Positions 45,880-55,199 are shown, numbered from the stretch's first letter. The stretch is 64,000 nucleotides of DNA from Lunatimonas lonarensis (GCF_000390185.1 NZ_AQHR01000059.1:62001-126000), one strand, 5' to 3'. The notes: generated from the sequence alone by a model not told the origin. A program made the numbers and translations.

Positions 45880-46908
45880 ATGGCAACTAGCAAAAAAATC
45901 GCCTTTTTCGAAAAATACCTCAGCGTATGGGTTGCACTTTGTATAGTTGTAGGGATTCTTATAGGACATGTAGCCGGAGATGATATAACCGCACTTTCTG
46001 ATTTGGAAATCTACAATGTCAACCTCCCGATAGCGATCCTTATTTGGCTGATGATCTACCCCATGATGTTGCAGATTGACTTTGGCAGTATCAGGGGAGT
46101 TGGCAGGGCTCCAAAAGGTTTGATTTGGACATTGATCATAAACTGGCTGATCAAGCCGTTCACGATGGCATTTTTCGCTTGGGTTTTCTTTGACCAATTG
46201 TACTCCGCCTACATAGAGCCCGATTTGGCCGGAGAATACATTGCGGGGGCTATCCTCTTAGGGGTTGCCCCTTGTACCGCAATGGTGTTCGTATGGTCCT
46301 ATCTGACGGATGGTGATCCCAATTATACCTTGGTTCAAGTATCGGTCAACGATCTGATCATTTTGGTGGCCTTTGTTCCCTTGGTTGGCTTGCTTTTGGG
46401 CATCACCAATGTAAGCGTACCTTATGAAACCTTGGTGGCCTCGGTCGTGATATTTGTGGTGATTCCACTACTGGCGGGTGTGATTACCAATAAGGCGTTG
46501 ATTGCCAGAAAAGGAGAAACTTGGTTTAAAAACCAATTCTTACCGCAATTCAAACCGGTGAGCGTAGTGGCATTACTGCTTACATTGATTCTGCTTTTTG
46601 CATTCCAAGGCCCCAATATCCTGAATAACCCCCTGATCATCCTACTGATAGCTATTCCGCTAATCATTCAAACCTACTTTATTTTCTTTTTGGCTTGGTT
46701 TGGGGGTAGAAAACTTAAGCTTAACCATGCGGTCTGCGCACCTGCTTCCATGATTGGCGCAAGCAATTTCTTTGAGTTGGCGGTGGCAGTAGCTATTGCC
46801 TTATTTGGTCTTGAAAGTCCTGCTGCTTTGGTGACCGTGGTTGGGGTTTTGGTGGAGGTTCCCGTAATGTTGCACTTGGTGAGGATAGCGAACAAGTGGA
46901 AGTACTAG
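45880..46908 (+). CDS. ACR3-family arsenite efflux permease
   Basis: A 342-residue permease with ten transmembrane segments. It has the family Cys in GVAPCTAMVFVWS (about residue 130), the thiol site used in As(III) transport, and FFELAVAVAIALFG near 300, a conserved ACR3 segment. It exports arsenite (and perhaps antimonite) across the inner membrane. Last gene of the ars set, starting 6 bases after the reductase. Confidence 0.95.
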   Translation: MATSKKIAFFEKYLSVWVALCIVVGILIGHVAGDDITALSDLEIYNVNLPIAILIWLMIYPMMLQIDFGSIRGVGRAPKGLIWTLIINWLIKPFTMAFFAWVFFDQLYSAYIEPDLAGEYIAGAILLGVAPCTAMVFVWSYLTDGDPNYTLVQVSVNDLIILVAFVPLVGLLLGITNVSVPYETLVASVVIFVVIPLLAGVITNKALIARKGETWFKNQFLPQFKPVSVVALLLTLILLFAFQGPNILNNPLIILLIAIPLIIQTYFIFFLAWFGGRKLKLNHAVCAPASMIGASNFFELAVAVAIALFGLESPAALVTVVGVLVEVPVMLHLVRIANKWKY

Positions 46909-46967
46909 GAGCAACGCATCAATCATACGGCTAAACCGCGCTAGACGCATGCAAACGAAGCCACCAC

Positions 46968-47396
46968 CTACCTTCTTCCGGATAACCTCCGGTCAATGGA
47001 CGCATATCCGCCCCCTCGGAATATCAGGAATAGACTGCCCAACAGCATGCTCCAATCGGTTCTGCTGCCGTGCATCATTTCCCAAAATCCCTGTTCCTGA
47101 AGTACCACCGATTTTGTGGTCGCGATCGCCACCACCATGATTACCAGGGTAGGCAGGGCTGCCAGGCGGGTAAACAATCCAAGCAGGATTAGCAGCCCAG
47201 AAAGAATTTCAAACGTCCCCACAAAACTCCCCAGAAACTCCGGGTTTGGCAGGCCGATCTTCGCAAACCGCCCCGAACCACGGACCGCCGGAAAAAGAAA
47301 CTTCTGTATACCTTCGGAAAGAAAAACCGCCCCTACCATCAAACGAATCAAAATGGTGGTCTTTGAATTATCAGTTCGTAAAAGGAAATCAAGCAT
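46968..47396 (-). CDS. DoxX-family membrane protein
   Basis: A 142-residue four-helix membrane protein of the DoxX family: LIRLMVGAVFLSEGIQKF, FVGTFEILSGLLILLG, and a C-terminal LLGSLFLIF helix. Often found with redox or oxidative-stress proteins; function not known. The ATG at 47396 is chosen because residues before it in the longer frame are polar and unlike the family. Convergent with acr3. Confidence 0.88.
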   Translation of the reverse strand: MLDFLLRTDNSKTTILIRLMVGAVFLSEGIQKFLFPAVRGSGRFAKIGLPNPEFLGSFVGTFEILSGLLILLGLFTRLAALPTLVIMVVAIATTKSVVLQEQGFWEMMHGSRTDWSMLLGSLFLIFRGGGYASIDRRLSGRR

Positions 47397-47454
47397 AGGC
47401 GAGTTTTTGGGGTAAATATACAAATCTGAACCATACATAGCCAGGTTGGATCAA

Positions 47455-48078
47455 CTAGCGACCAGGTCTCACCTTTCGAATAAAGTCTTTGATGGGTGTT
47501 GGTTGTAGCTTCTTTGCCTTTTTCCGCTTCGCTTTGGCCTTTTGCCGCTTCCTTTTATTCTGTTCAGACCCCGTAACCATCACAGAACGTACCGATAAAC
47601 CCACCTGACCTTGATACCAAGGATCTCGACCGGTGAGGTTTAGGTTAGGCTTGTAATCCAGAGATACTGTCATACGTAGCAAAGTCATTTCCACTCCCGC
47701 CAATCCATCAATACCAAAGGTAGGATTGCCATAGGTATGTATGATTTGCATGGATTCGGGTATTTTTTGACGGCTTTCCTCTACGCCCATGGAAAGCCCT
47801 CCCCCATAGTAGTAGTTGAACCTTTTGGAAACCATCGGTCGATGCCGGGCAAGGAGAAGATGGGCTGTCGTATTGGATGCAAAGTCAGACTGAAGAATTC
47901 CCTCGGCGGTCAGGCCTTTGGCCAATCGGTGTTTGGCGGAAACACCCACCGTGCGGAAGGAATTATTATTGCCCAGGCGTATGCCCACTGCCGTGCCATA
48001 ACTCTGCGCCTTTACGGGAGTCCCGCACCCAAAAAACAACAAAAGTAAAAACGGCAACCCAAGCACAATCCTTACCAT
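47455..48078 (-). CDS. Small outer-membrane-type protein with basic C-terminal tail
   Basis: A 207-residue exported protein (signal to about VKAQS, residue 25; FFGC could alternatively serve as a lipobox). Alternating strands (SYGTAVGIRLGNN, RFNYYYGGGLSMGVE, MTVSLDYKPNLNL) suggest a small eight-strand OM barrel. It ends in an unusual tail with about 15 Lys/Arg in 20 residues (NKRKRQKAKAKRKKAKK) then IRKVRPGR. No family recognised with certainty. The tail could bind the LPS or peptidoglycan surface. Confidence 0.7.
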   Translation of the reverse strand: MVRIVLGLPFLLLLFFGCGTPVKAQSYGTAVGIRLGNNNSFRTVGVSAKHRLAKGLTAEGILQSDFASNTTAHLLLARHRPMVSKRFNYYYGGGLSMGVEESRQKIPESMQIIHTYGNPTFGIDGLAGVEMTLLRMTVSLDYKPNLNLTGRDPWYQGQVGLSVRSVMVTGSEQNKRKRQKAKAKRKKAKKLQPTPIKDFIRKVRPGR

Positions 48079-48377
48079 ATGTCTATAATTGTCTTTTTTC
48101 CCAGCGGTAACATGTGTACCAGCGGCAGTCCTGATCCAGCATAGAACCCAGCACCTGACTGCCGTCCGGCAAATGGTTGACAGGGATCAGGCATACAGGT
48201 TAACATCCTACCTTTGCCCAAGAAAAGCCGGCTTTTACCTTTAACTAAAACCATACCAAAAACCGAAAATCACGGAATTTGGTGGCTTATCTCTGGATAT
48301 CCGGTACCTAGACAACTAATTTGTTTAAATAGCCGTTAATTTTTTAACTTTATAACACCAATTAAACCAAAACCGAT
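48079..48377. other. 299-base gap with no gene seen
   Basis: Between two divergent genes. It holds a perfect 14-base palindrome AAAAGCCGGCTTTT at 48223-48236 and, close to 48345, a TAACTTTA element (seven of eight matches to TAnnTTTG) preceded by TTTG about 21 bases upstream, a plausible promoter for the next gene. A 60-codon minus-strand frame in the left part looks like chance. Confidence 0.5.
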
Positions 48378-49121
48378 ATGAACTACCTTGTCGCAATTAT
48401 GTTAGCAATGTTTACTTTTTCCGTCAACGCTCAAAGCATCGAAGGGGCCTGGAAGCTTACCCATCAAAACGGCAAGCCGGTAGCTGACCGGGAGTACATC
48501 AAAATTTACCAGGATGGTTACTTTGCCTACGGTGCGAAAGAAGTAGGCACGAACAAATTCCTACATGCAGGTGGCGGGCTTTTTACCATCGATGGCAGCA
48601 ATTATACCGAACAGTTGGATTTTTTCACGGCTGATCCCGACCAAGTGGGAACCAAAAACCAATATAAGATTGACTTTACCAACGATAAAGTGGTGATTTC
48701 CGGTAAGGTAAAGGGCAAGGATTTGATAGAAATTTGGGAACGGGCAGGTGATCGACGCGATGACCTTACGCAAAATTGGGTGATCACCGGTCGAAAAGTA
48801 GATGGCAACGTAAGTACAATGACTCCCGGGGCACGGAGAACCGTAAAAATACTTTCGGGAGGTCGGTTTCAGTGGATTGCGTTCAATTCAGAGACAAAGG
48901 AATTTAGCGGTACAGGTGGGGGAACCTACGAGGCCAAAGATGGCAAATATACAGAGCACATTACCTTTTTTTCGCGGGATGACAGCCGCGTGGGTGCATC
49001 GCTAAGCTTCGACTATGAGGTAAAGGATGGCCAATGGCACCACAGTGGATTGAGTTCTACCGGCAATCCTATCTACGAAATCTGGTCTGCCTACCGTGAA
49101 GCGTATCTAAATAAAAAATAG
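48378..49121 (+). CDS. Exported protein with two tandem copies of a lipocalin-like domain
   Basis: A 247-residue secreted protein (signal ends VNAQS, residue 19). Two related units follow. Unit one (about 20-125) has IEGAWKLTHQNGKP, EYIKIYQDGYFAYG, GGGLFTIDGSNYTEQLDFFTADPDQVGT and LIEIWERA. Unit two (about 130-240) has NWVITGRKVDG, TVKILSGGRFQWIA, GGGTYEAKDGKYTEHITFFSRDDSRVGA and PIYEIWSAYR. The parallel order of motifs shows an internal duplication. The fold is probably a small beta-barrel as in DUF4488-type proteins; the ligand is unknown. Confidence 0.78.
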   Translation: MNYLVAIMLAMFTFSVNAQSIEGAWKLTHQNGKPVADREYIKIYQDGYFAYGAKEVGTNKFLHAGGGLFTIDGSNYTEQLDFFTADPDQVGTKNQYKIDFTNDKVVISGKVKGKDLIEIWERAGDRRDDLTQNWVITGRKVDGNVSTMTPGARRTVKILSGGRFQWIAFNSETKEFSGTGGGTYEAKDGKYTEHITFFSRDDSRVGASLSFDYEVKDGQWHHSGLSSTGNPIYEIWSAYREAYLNKK

Positions 49122-49179
49122 GTACTCCGACCGCCATTCGTTGGCTGTTTTCCCTTAATTTCGGCCAAAAAAAGTCACC

Positions 49180-49692
49180 ATGATCGCAGAAAAAGATAAA
49201 GTAGTATCCATTACCTATGAATTACACGTAGACGATGGAGAAAACGGCAAGGAGTTTTTTGAGCGGGTAGATGAAGCCCAACCCTATGCGTTCTTGTTTG
49301 GAGCGGGGAATATCCTGTCAAAAATGGAGGAAGCCATTGCCGGTAGGTCGGTGGGCGATACCTTCGAGGTGGCTATAGATTTTGAAAATGGCTACGGAGA
49401 CTACGATGAAAGCCGGAAAATGATCATTCCCAAGTCAGCCTTTAAAGAGAATGGCCAGAAACAGCGCCATCTGATGAAAGTAGGCAATGTGGTATCCATG
49501 CAGGATGATCAGGGCAACCCCCTGCGAGGGGAAATTCTCAGAATCGATTACCGGGGGGTTTTGATGGATTTTAATCCACCGTTGGCAGGCTACGATCTAT
49601 ACTTCTCCGGAAAAATCGTGGGCATTCGGGACGCCGATCCATCCGAATTGGAGCACGGACACGCACATGAACCGGGAGGACATGTTCACTGA
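49180..49692 (+). CDS. SlyD-type FKBP peptidylprolyl isomerase
   Basis: A 170-residue cytosolic FKBP-type PPIase and chaperone. The N-terminal half VVSITYELHVDDG, LFGAGNILSKMEEAIAGR and ENGYGDYDESRKMIIP is the FKBP domain with the insert-in-flap domain between, as in SlyD. The C-terminus is His-rich (six His in 16 residues, HGHAHEPGGHVH), the metal-binding tail used for nickel delivery in Escherichia coli SlyD. No nickel-enzyme gene is nearby. A terminator follows. Confidence 0.92.
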   Translation: MIAEKDKVVSITYELHVDDGENGKEFFERVDEAQPYAFLFGAGNILSKMEEAIAGRSVGDTFEVAIDFENGYGDYDESRKMIIPKSAFKENGQKQRHLMKVGNVVSMQDDQGNPLRGEILRIDYRGVLMDFNPPLAGYDLYFSGKIVGIRDADPSELEHGHAHEPGGHVH

Positions 49693-49719
49693 TCCGGTTA
49701 GTAAATGCCTTGAAATGCA

Positions 49720-49760
49720 AGGTCCCGTGGGGAAATAATCTCCACGGGACTTATTTTTTG
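49720..49760 (+). terminator. Intrinsic terminator after slyD-like gene
   Basis: GTCCCGTGG and CCACGGGAC form a nine-pair stem with loop GGAAATAATCT, then a T-rich run (TTATTTTTT). The stem is strong and the run lies on the plus strand. Confidence 0.8.
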
Positions 49761-49819
49761 CCTAGACGTTGAAACGCTTTTAACGTGAGACCTCTCCTAC
49801 TGCATACTAGGTGCAATCA

Positions 49820-51517
49820 TTATTTTTGCCTTACCGCATAATCCACCGCCCTAGCTGCCAAGGCCATATAAGTCAGGGAGGGGTTTTGAGTACTGGTAGA
49901 GGTCATACAGGCACCGTCAGTCACGTATACGTTTTGGCAGGCATGCAATTGGTTCCATTTATTCAGCAGCGAAGTTTTGGGATCATGGCCCATACGCACG
50001 CCACCCATCTCATGAATATCCAGGCCCGGGGCACGTTTATCATCCCGTGTGCGTATGTTCTTAAAACCCGCGGCATCAAACATCTCGGATACCTGCTCCA
50101 GGTAATCCTTGATCATAGCTTCATCATTCTGGTCATAATCTACGGACACATGCAACAGCGGAATGCCCCACTCATCCTTTCTATCAGGATCCAACGTTAC
50201 GTAGCTTTCCTCCTTTGGGATGGTTTCGCCCATCATATGCGAACCAACGCGCCAAGGGCCCCACTGTGGGTTGAGCAGGTTTTTTTCAAGGTTTTCGCCT
50301 ATATCGGATTGGTCGGAAAGAATTGCCCTGCTTCCGCTAAACCCGGCTGCATAGCCCCTCAGGAAATCTGTTTCCTGACGGAGGACGTTTCTGAATCTAG
50401 GAATATAACCCCCATTGGGACGTTTGCCCTGGGTGGTAAACTCCTGCAATCCATCGTATTCGGCAGACACGCCCGCCCGGTAATTATGAAAGGCTATGTA
50501 TTTGCCCAATAACCCGTTGTCATTACCCAAGCCATTTGGAAAGCGGCGCGAGATCGAATTGAGCAGCACCAAGTTTGTGTTCAGGGCACTGGCATTAAGA
50601 AAGATCAAATCAGCGTAGTATTCCGTAGTCTCCTTGGTTAGGGCGTCGATGACCACGACTCCTTTGGCACGTCCCTTCGCCTCGTCATAGAGGATAGAGT
50701 GGACTACTGCGTTGTTTTGCAGGGTAAGGTTACCGGTTTTCATGGCCCAGGGCAGCGTAGACGAGTTACTGCTAAAATATCCTCCAAAAGGACAGCCACG
50801 CTGGCACAATACCCTGTGTTGACAGAGGGCCCTTCCCTGCTGTGCATAATACTCGGCATTGCCGGTGATATGGGCACAACGCCCTATAATAACGTCCCTG
50901 CCAGGATAATTTTTTGATACTACTCCCTTGAAATAGTTTTCCACGGCCGATAGCTCCATGGCCGGCAGAAACTCCCCATCCGGAAGATGCGGGAGACCAT
51001 CCCGATTTCCCGATACGCCAATGAACTTTTCCACATGGCTGTACCAAGGAGCCAAATCCTTATACCGAATTGGCCAATCGACCGCAAATCCATCCCGTGC
51101 GGGCCCTTCGAAATCGAATTCACTCCAACGCTGCACTTGCCTGGCCCAAAGCAGGGATTTTCCGCCTGTCTGATATCCACGGATCCAATCAAACGGCTTA
51201 TCCTGCACGTAAGGATGTTCGGTGTCCTTTACAAAGAAGTGTTCGGTGTCCTCCCGGAAGGCATAGCAACGGCTCACGACTGGGTTCTCCTTTTGAATAC
51301 TGGCAGGTATGGTGCCCCGATGTTCAAACTCCCAAGGCTTTAGATTCGTTGTGGGATAATCCTTTAGGTGCTCTACCGACTTGCCCCGCTCCAGGACAAG
51401 CGTTTTCAGACCCTTTTCGGTAAGCTCCTTGGCGGCCCAGCCTCCACTCATACCTGAGCCAATGACGATGGCGTCGTAGGAATTTTCCTTTGTGTGCTTG
51501 ATATTAAGATTAGCCAT
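49820..51517 (-). CDS. GMC-family FAD oxidoreductase (gluconate 2-dehydrogenase-type large subunit)
   Basis: A 565-residue flavoenzyme. The FAD-binding fold begins DAIVIGSGMSGGWAAKELTEKG (N-terminal 35 residues, GxGxxG). GYQTGGKSLLWA-type residues and RCAHITGNAEY follow, then a four-Cys-like segment CQHRVLCQRGCPFGG near residue 235. The C-terminal HEMGGVRMGHDP and NVYVTDGACM segments are GMC signatures. No signal of its own: it probably exports with the Tat-signal small subunit encoded 8 bases overlapping upstream. Electron acceptor unknown, as no cytochrome subunit gene is present here. Substrate likely a sugar acid or alcohol. Confidence 0.9.
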   Translation of the reverse strand: MANLNIKHTKENSYDAIVIGSGMSGGWAAKELTEKGLKTLVLERGKSVEHLKDYPTTNLKPWEFEHRGTIPASIQKENPVVSRCYAFREDTEHFFVKDTEHPYVQDKPFDWIRGYQTGGKSLLWARQVQRWSEFDFEGPARDGFAVDWPIRYKDLAPWYSHVEKFIGVSGNRDGLPHLPDGEFLPAMELSAVENYFKGVVSKNYPGRDVIIGRCAHITGNAEYYAQQGRALCQHRVLCQRGCPFGGYFSSNSSTLPWAMKTGNLTLQNNAVVHSILYDEAKGRAKGVVVIDALTKETTEYYADLIFLNASALNTNLVLLNSISRRFPNGLGNDNGLLGKYIAFHNYRAGVSAEYDGLQEFTTQGKRPNGGYIPRFRNVLRQETDFLRGYAAGFSGSRAILSDQSDIGENLEKNLLNPQWGPWRVGSHMMGETIPKEESYVTLDPDRKDEWGIPLLHVSVDYDQNDEAMIKDYLEQVSEMFDAAGFKNIRTRDDKRAPGLDIHEMGGVRMGHDPKTSLLNKWNQLHACQNVYVTDGACMTSTSTQNPSLTYMALAARAVDYAVRQK

Positions 51518-52070
51518 TGGTGTTTATTCGTTCTATTTCCGCTATGTTCACCGAACCCCTGTACCCCCCGGGTATCATGTTGTAGGGCATAATTTCAGTC
51601 ATGTAGTAGGAAGAAGTTAGGTAGCCCTGTAGACCGAAGCGCTTGGCGGTGGCCAAAAATTCCCGGATAGCATCCGGGGCTGTTGGCATTCCATCCTTAC
51701 TGATTGCCCGCCTAAAGGCTTCGGCACCTTCCTTGGCATCCATCTCACCAAATGATTTACCGAAGGCTTTCTTACTGTAGCTTTCCACTTCCCTGAGTCC
51801 TTTTGTAAAAACGCGCTGCTCCTCTTCCGTGAGGCAATCGTTTGCCATTACCAACACAAAATCCTGCAAATCCAGCTCTTCTGCCTTTTTCAAATGGACT
51901 CCCGGAAAGACGATATTCAAGATAGCACGTAGGGCATTGCGATCCGATTCGTTGATTTGTAGGTTCTGGTACGCTTCAAGGACTGATTCTTGGCTGAAAT
52001 CACAGGAAGGGATAAGGATAGCACCTCCCGTAATGAGCGCCAATTGTTTTAGGGCTAATCTTCTATCCAT
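51510..52070 (-). CDS. Gluconate 2-dehydrogenase subunit 3-like protein with Tat signal
   Basis: A 186-residue small subunit. Its N-terminus MDRRLALKQLALITGGAILI has a twin-arginine signal followed by a possible lipobox (PSC). The helical domain has LNIVFPGVHLKKAEELDLQDFV and YLTSSYYMTEIMPYNMIPG, the end of which is typical for subunit 3, where it holds the large subunit. The folded FAD enzyme would hitchhike through Tat. The ATG at 52070 is preferred to a TTG five codons before. Overlaps the GMC gene by 8 bases. Confidence 0.9.
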   Translation of the reverse strand: MDRRLALKQLALITGGAILIPSCDFSQESVLEAYQNLQINESDRNALRAILNIVFPGVHLKKAEELDLQDFVLVMANDCLTEEEQRVFTKGLREVESYSKKAFGKSFGEMDAKEGAEAFRRAISKDGMPTAPDAIREFLATAKRFGLQGYLTSSYYMTEIMPYNMIPGGYRGSVNIAEIERINTNG

Positions 52071-52218
52071 GAGTCTAAAGTTCAATAGTTGTCAGTTGGC
52101 CAAGTTACCGTTTTTTGACAAATCCCCGAAGCTTTTTTTGATCGGTATCTCCACTGGATTAAAAATGGTCTAAATTTACGCAGTTACCAGAGTCCCCGGT
52201 TAAAAAATTAAAATTCCC

Positions 52219-54474
52219 ATGAAGAATAAAATTGTCTATTACTGTTGCATCCTGCTATTTCCTGTTGTCCTAGAGGCGCAAACCATCATTCGCGTGGTGG
52301 ATGGCAAAAGCGGGGATCCGATTCCCTTTGTTTTTGCCAAGCTGAACAACCAACGCAGCTTTGTATCGGATGAAACAGGAAGGATAGAGGTAGCACTCCC
52401 GCAGGCAGCTGAGATGATTTTTACACATGTAGCCTTCCTTACCAAAACTGTTGAAATCCCGGCTGCGGGGGAGTTAGATGTTCAATTAGAACGCTCCGAT
52501 AACACGCTGGCGGAAGTGGTGGTCTCTTCGTTCGAGTCGGAGCGTCCCCTACTGGTACAGGCCGCCGGGGTCGTTCGGGTAGCGGAAAGCGAGCTGGCAC
52601 GTTTTAACGAAACATCTGTGGTACATGCTTTCAACACCAAACCAGGTGTGCGGGTTGAAGAGCGCGCGCCGGCTTCTTATCGCATATCGATACGGGGAAG
52701 TTCACTAAGGTCTCCCTTTGGCGTGCGAAATATCAAAGTCTATTGGAACGACATCCCCTTCACCGGCGCCGATGGTACTACTCCGCTGAATATTCTGGAT
52801 TTGTCGAATATTGAAAATACAGAAATCATTAAGGGGCCTGCGGGAAGTATCTATGGAGCAGGAAATGGCGGTGTGATCAGTTTCAGCAGCAAGCAACAGG
52901 TGGATGAAAACCGAATCAGTACCGATCTTTCCGCGGGTGACTTTGGATTGGTTCGCTATCGATTAGGCGTACAGCAGCAGCTTGAAAACGGGGGCATCAG
53001 CGTTTCCTATGCCAAGCAGAAAGCCGACGGCTACCGGGATCATACCGCGATGGATCGGGAAGTATTCCAGATGGCAGGCACCTTCAACCCCTCGGACAAG
53101 CAGCGTATCAATACGCAGCTTCTCTATTCCGATCTTTTTTATCAGCTCCCTGGTGCCCTTACTGCGGCGCAACGGGACGAGAATCCCCGACAGGCCCGAC
53201 CAGGGTCGGCCTCCCAAAATGCTTCCATCGCACAAAAATCGATGTACGGCACCATTGGCCACGAGTACCTGTTCAGTCCCCAAACAGCCAACAGAACGTC
53301 CTTTTACATCAATACCACCGATTTTGAAAACCCCTTTAACCTGGACTACAAAAAAGAAACCCAATTCAGTTACGGTGGTCGGACAAGCTTCACTCACAAT
53401 GGAACCTTGGGCGCTATTCCCGTAAGGTTGATAGCAGGCGGTGAATACCAGCTGGCAAAGGCGGCGGCACAAAATTTTGGAAACCGGAACGGCGTAGCGG
53501 ACACAATCCGGTTTAGTGACGACTTGATCACCAGTACTGCTTTTCTTTTTCAGCAGATCGAGGCGGAACTGACCGAAAGGCTGTTACTCACCCTGGGTCT
53601 AAGTGAAAATTTCTCCAATTACAATATTTCCAGGAATATCGACGCACTCCGCCGAACCCCTTCGTCTGCTCAACGCCGCTTTGATCCCGTTGTAGTACCC
53701 CGAATCGCTCTTTCTGCCAAACTGAGCGAAACCTCAGCTGTTCATGGCAGTATATCCTCCGGGTTCTCGCCTCCCACGATAGACGAGGTACGGACCAACG
53801 AGGGGAGTATCAACTTGGATCTAGAAGCCGAAAAGGGCATCAACTACGAAGTCGGATACCGATCCAGTTATGCCAATGGAATGATCAATTTGGATGTAAG
53901 TGCGTTCTATTTCCAACTGGACGAAACCATAACGACCTTTACCAATGAACAGGGCGTAGTCCTCTTCCGAAATGCGGGTGCCACTGACCAAAAAGGCATA
54001 GAGGGTCAAGTGGACTATTTTTTGATACGAAACCAACTGGGATTTGTACAGGAACTAAAGCTCACCCATGCCTACACCGGGCATTACTTCACCTTCAGTA
54101 ATTTCGTTTCCGGGGGAAACGATTTCAGTGGCAACAACCTCACCGGCGTAGCTCCACACACGGTTGTCAATAAGGTGGATTTGAGAACACGCCTAGGCCT
54201 GTACGCAAATTTCACCCACCAGTTTGTAGACGAAATACCGCTCAATGACGCCAATACCGTGCACCAAGAGGCGTATCACTTGGTCAACGCCCGCATCGGG
54301 TGGAGGAGAAACCTGGGTATACGATGGGATCTAGAGGTGTTCGCGGGAGCCGAAAACCTGCTAAATGAGGCCTACAGCTTGGGCAATGACCTAAATGCCT
54401 TTGGTGGTAGGTTTTTCCAGCCTGCTGCAACCCGTAACTACTACGGCGGTATCAAGATGGGAATGAAGTATTAA
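52219..54474 (+). CDS. TonB-dependent receptor (siderophore/metal type)
   Basis: A 751-residue OM receptor with signal peptide (end LEAQT, residue 21), a CarboxypepD-type extension (DGKSGDPIPFVFAKLNN), a plug with ETSVVHAFNTKPGVRVEERA, YRISIRGSSLRSPFGVRNIKV-type RG motif and NTEIIKGPAGSIYGAGNGGVI, and a barrel ending in GGIKMGMKY. The plug resembles receptors for siderophores, haem or similar compounds rather than the beta-barrel family members at 27910 and 40693. Divergent from the GMC pair with 148 bases between, which may share control. Confidence 0.9.
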   Translation: MKNKIVYYCCILLFPVVLEAQTIIRVVDGKSGDPIPFVFAKLNNQRSFVSDETGRIEVALPQAAEMIFTHVAFLTKTVEIPAAGELDVQLERSDNTLAEVVVSSFESERPLLVQAAGVVRVAESELARFNETSVVHAFNTKPGVRVEERAPASYRISIRGSSLRSPFGVRNIKVYWNDIPFTGADGTTPLNILDLSNIENTEIIKGPAGSIYGAGNGGVISFSSKQQVDENRISTDLSAGDFGLVRYRLGVQQQLENGGISVSYAKQKADGYRDHTAMDREVFQMAGTFNPSDKQRINTQLLYSDLFYQLPGALTAAQRDENPRQARPGSASQNASIAQKSMYGTIGHEYLFSPQTANRTSFYINTTDFENPFNLDYKKETQFSYGGRTSFTHNGTLGAIPVRLIAGGEYQLAKAAAQNFGNRNGVADTIRFSDDLITSTAFLFQQIEAELTERLLLTLGLSENFSNYNISRNIDALRRTPSSAQRRFDPVVVPRIALSAKLSETSAVHGSISSGFSPPTIDEVRTNEGSINLDLEAEKGINYEVGYRSSYANGMINLDVSAFYFQLDETITTFTNEQGVVLFRNAGATDQKGIEGQVDYFLIRNQLGFVQELKLTHAYTGHYFTFSNFVSGGNDFSGNNLTGVAPHTVVNKVDLRTRLGLYANFTHQFVDEIPLNDANTVHQEAYHLVNARIGWRRNLGIRWDLEVFAGAENLLNEAYSLGNDLNAFGGRFFQPAATRNYYGGIKMGMKY

Positions 54475-54536
54475 TCGGGAGAAGGGAACAAAAACGGCAA
54501 GAAATCAATTTTGTATCCGTATATACCCAACAGATT

Positions 54537-55142
54537 ATGATGAACAAACCCATATTCAACGTAGAGGAAGTAAACAAAGTGATCCGAAATAGACGGTCCA
54601 TGTTTATCGCCCAGTTTAAGGAAAACGACCCTGTCGATGATAGCATCATTGAAGAACTACTCGAAAACGCCAACTGGGCACCAAGCCATAAGCTGACCGA
54701 ACCGTGGCGCTTTGTGGTCTTCACCGGTCCAGGTTTACAACATTTTGCGGATTTCCAAGCCGACCTGTACAAACAGCGAAGTGAGAAAAACGGCAACTTC
54801 ATCGAGGCCACCTACCAAAAATTCAAGGAAAATCCACTTAAGGCCTCCCATATCATCGCCATTATCATGAAGCGGGACTTAAAAGCCAACTTACCGGAAA
54901 TGGAGGAGGTCGCGGCCGTGGCAATGGCGGTGCAAAACATGTACCTGACCGCAACCGCGCACGGCCTGGCAGCCTACTGGGGTACCGGAGGCCCTACGTT
55001 TTGGCCGGAAGCGAGGGCACATTTTGGCCTGGAAGATGAGGATAAGCTGATGGGATTCTTTTACGTAGCCAAGCCCGCAAGCGACCGATGGCCGGAGGGC
55101 AGACGATCGCCTATCGCCGAGAAAGTATCTTGGGTAAAGTAA
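54537..55142 (+). CDS. Nitroreductase-family flavoprotein
   Basis: A 201-residue FMN oxidoreductase: RRSMFIAQF (phosphate contacts), LLENANWAPSHKLTEPWRFVVF (residues about 40-62), and AVQNMYLTATAHGLAAYWGTGG near 140. It reduces nitro compounds or quinones with NAD(P)H; natural substrate unknown. Two ATG codons occur at the start; the first is used. A hairpin terminator follows at once. Confidence 0.92.
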   Translation: MMNKPIFNVEEVNKVIRNRRSMFIAQFKENDPVDDSIIEELLENANWAPSHKLTEPWRFVVFTGPGLQHFADFQADLYKQRSEKNGNFIEATYQKFKENPLKASHIIAIIMKRDLKANLPEMEEVAAVAMAVQNMYLTATAHGLAAYWGTGGPTFWPEARAHFGLEDEDKLMGFFYVAKPASDRWPEGRRSPIAEKVSWVK

Positions 55143-55150
55143 AAAATAAG

Positions 55151-55178
55151 AAAGGAGGCCTGCAAGCCTCCTTTTTTT
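55151..55178. terminator. Intrinsic terminator between nitroreductase and FKBP gene
   Basis: AAGGAGGC, loop CTGCAA, GCCTCCTT, then TTTTT. It ends the rightward nitroreductase gene; the A-rich left flank gives a weaker T-run for the facing FKBP gene. Confidence 0.85.
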
Positions 55179-55199
55179 GTCACCTATGAAAATGCTTCC

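Noticed and set aside
49811-50512. 233-codon plus-strand frame inside the GMC gene
   Set aside because: Wholly antisense to a gene with strong GMC motifs; residue make-up is not protein-like (many His, Ile, Gly from antisense codons) and no family fits.
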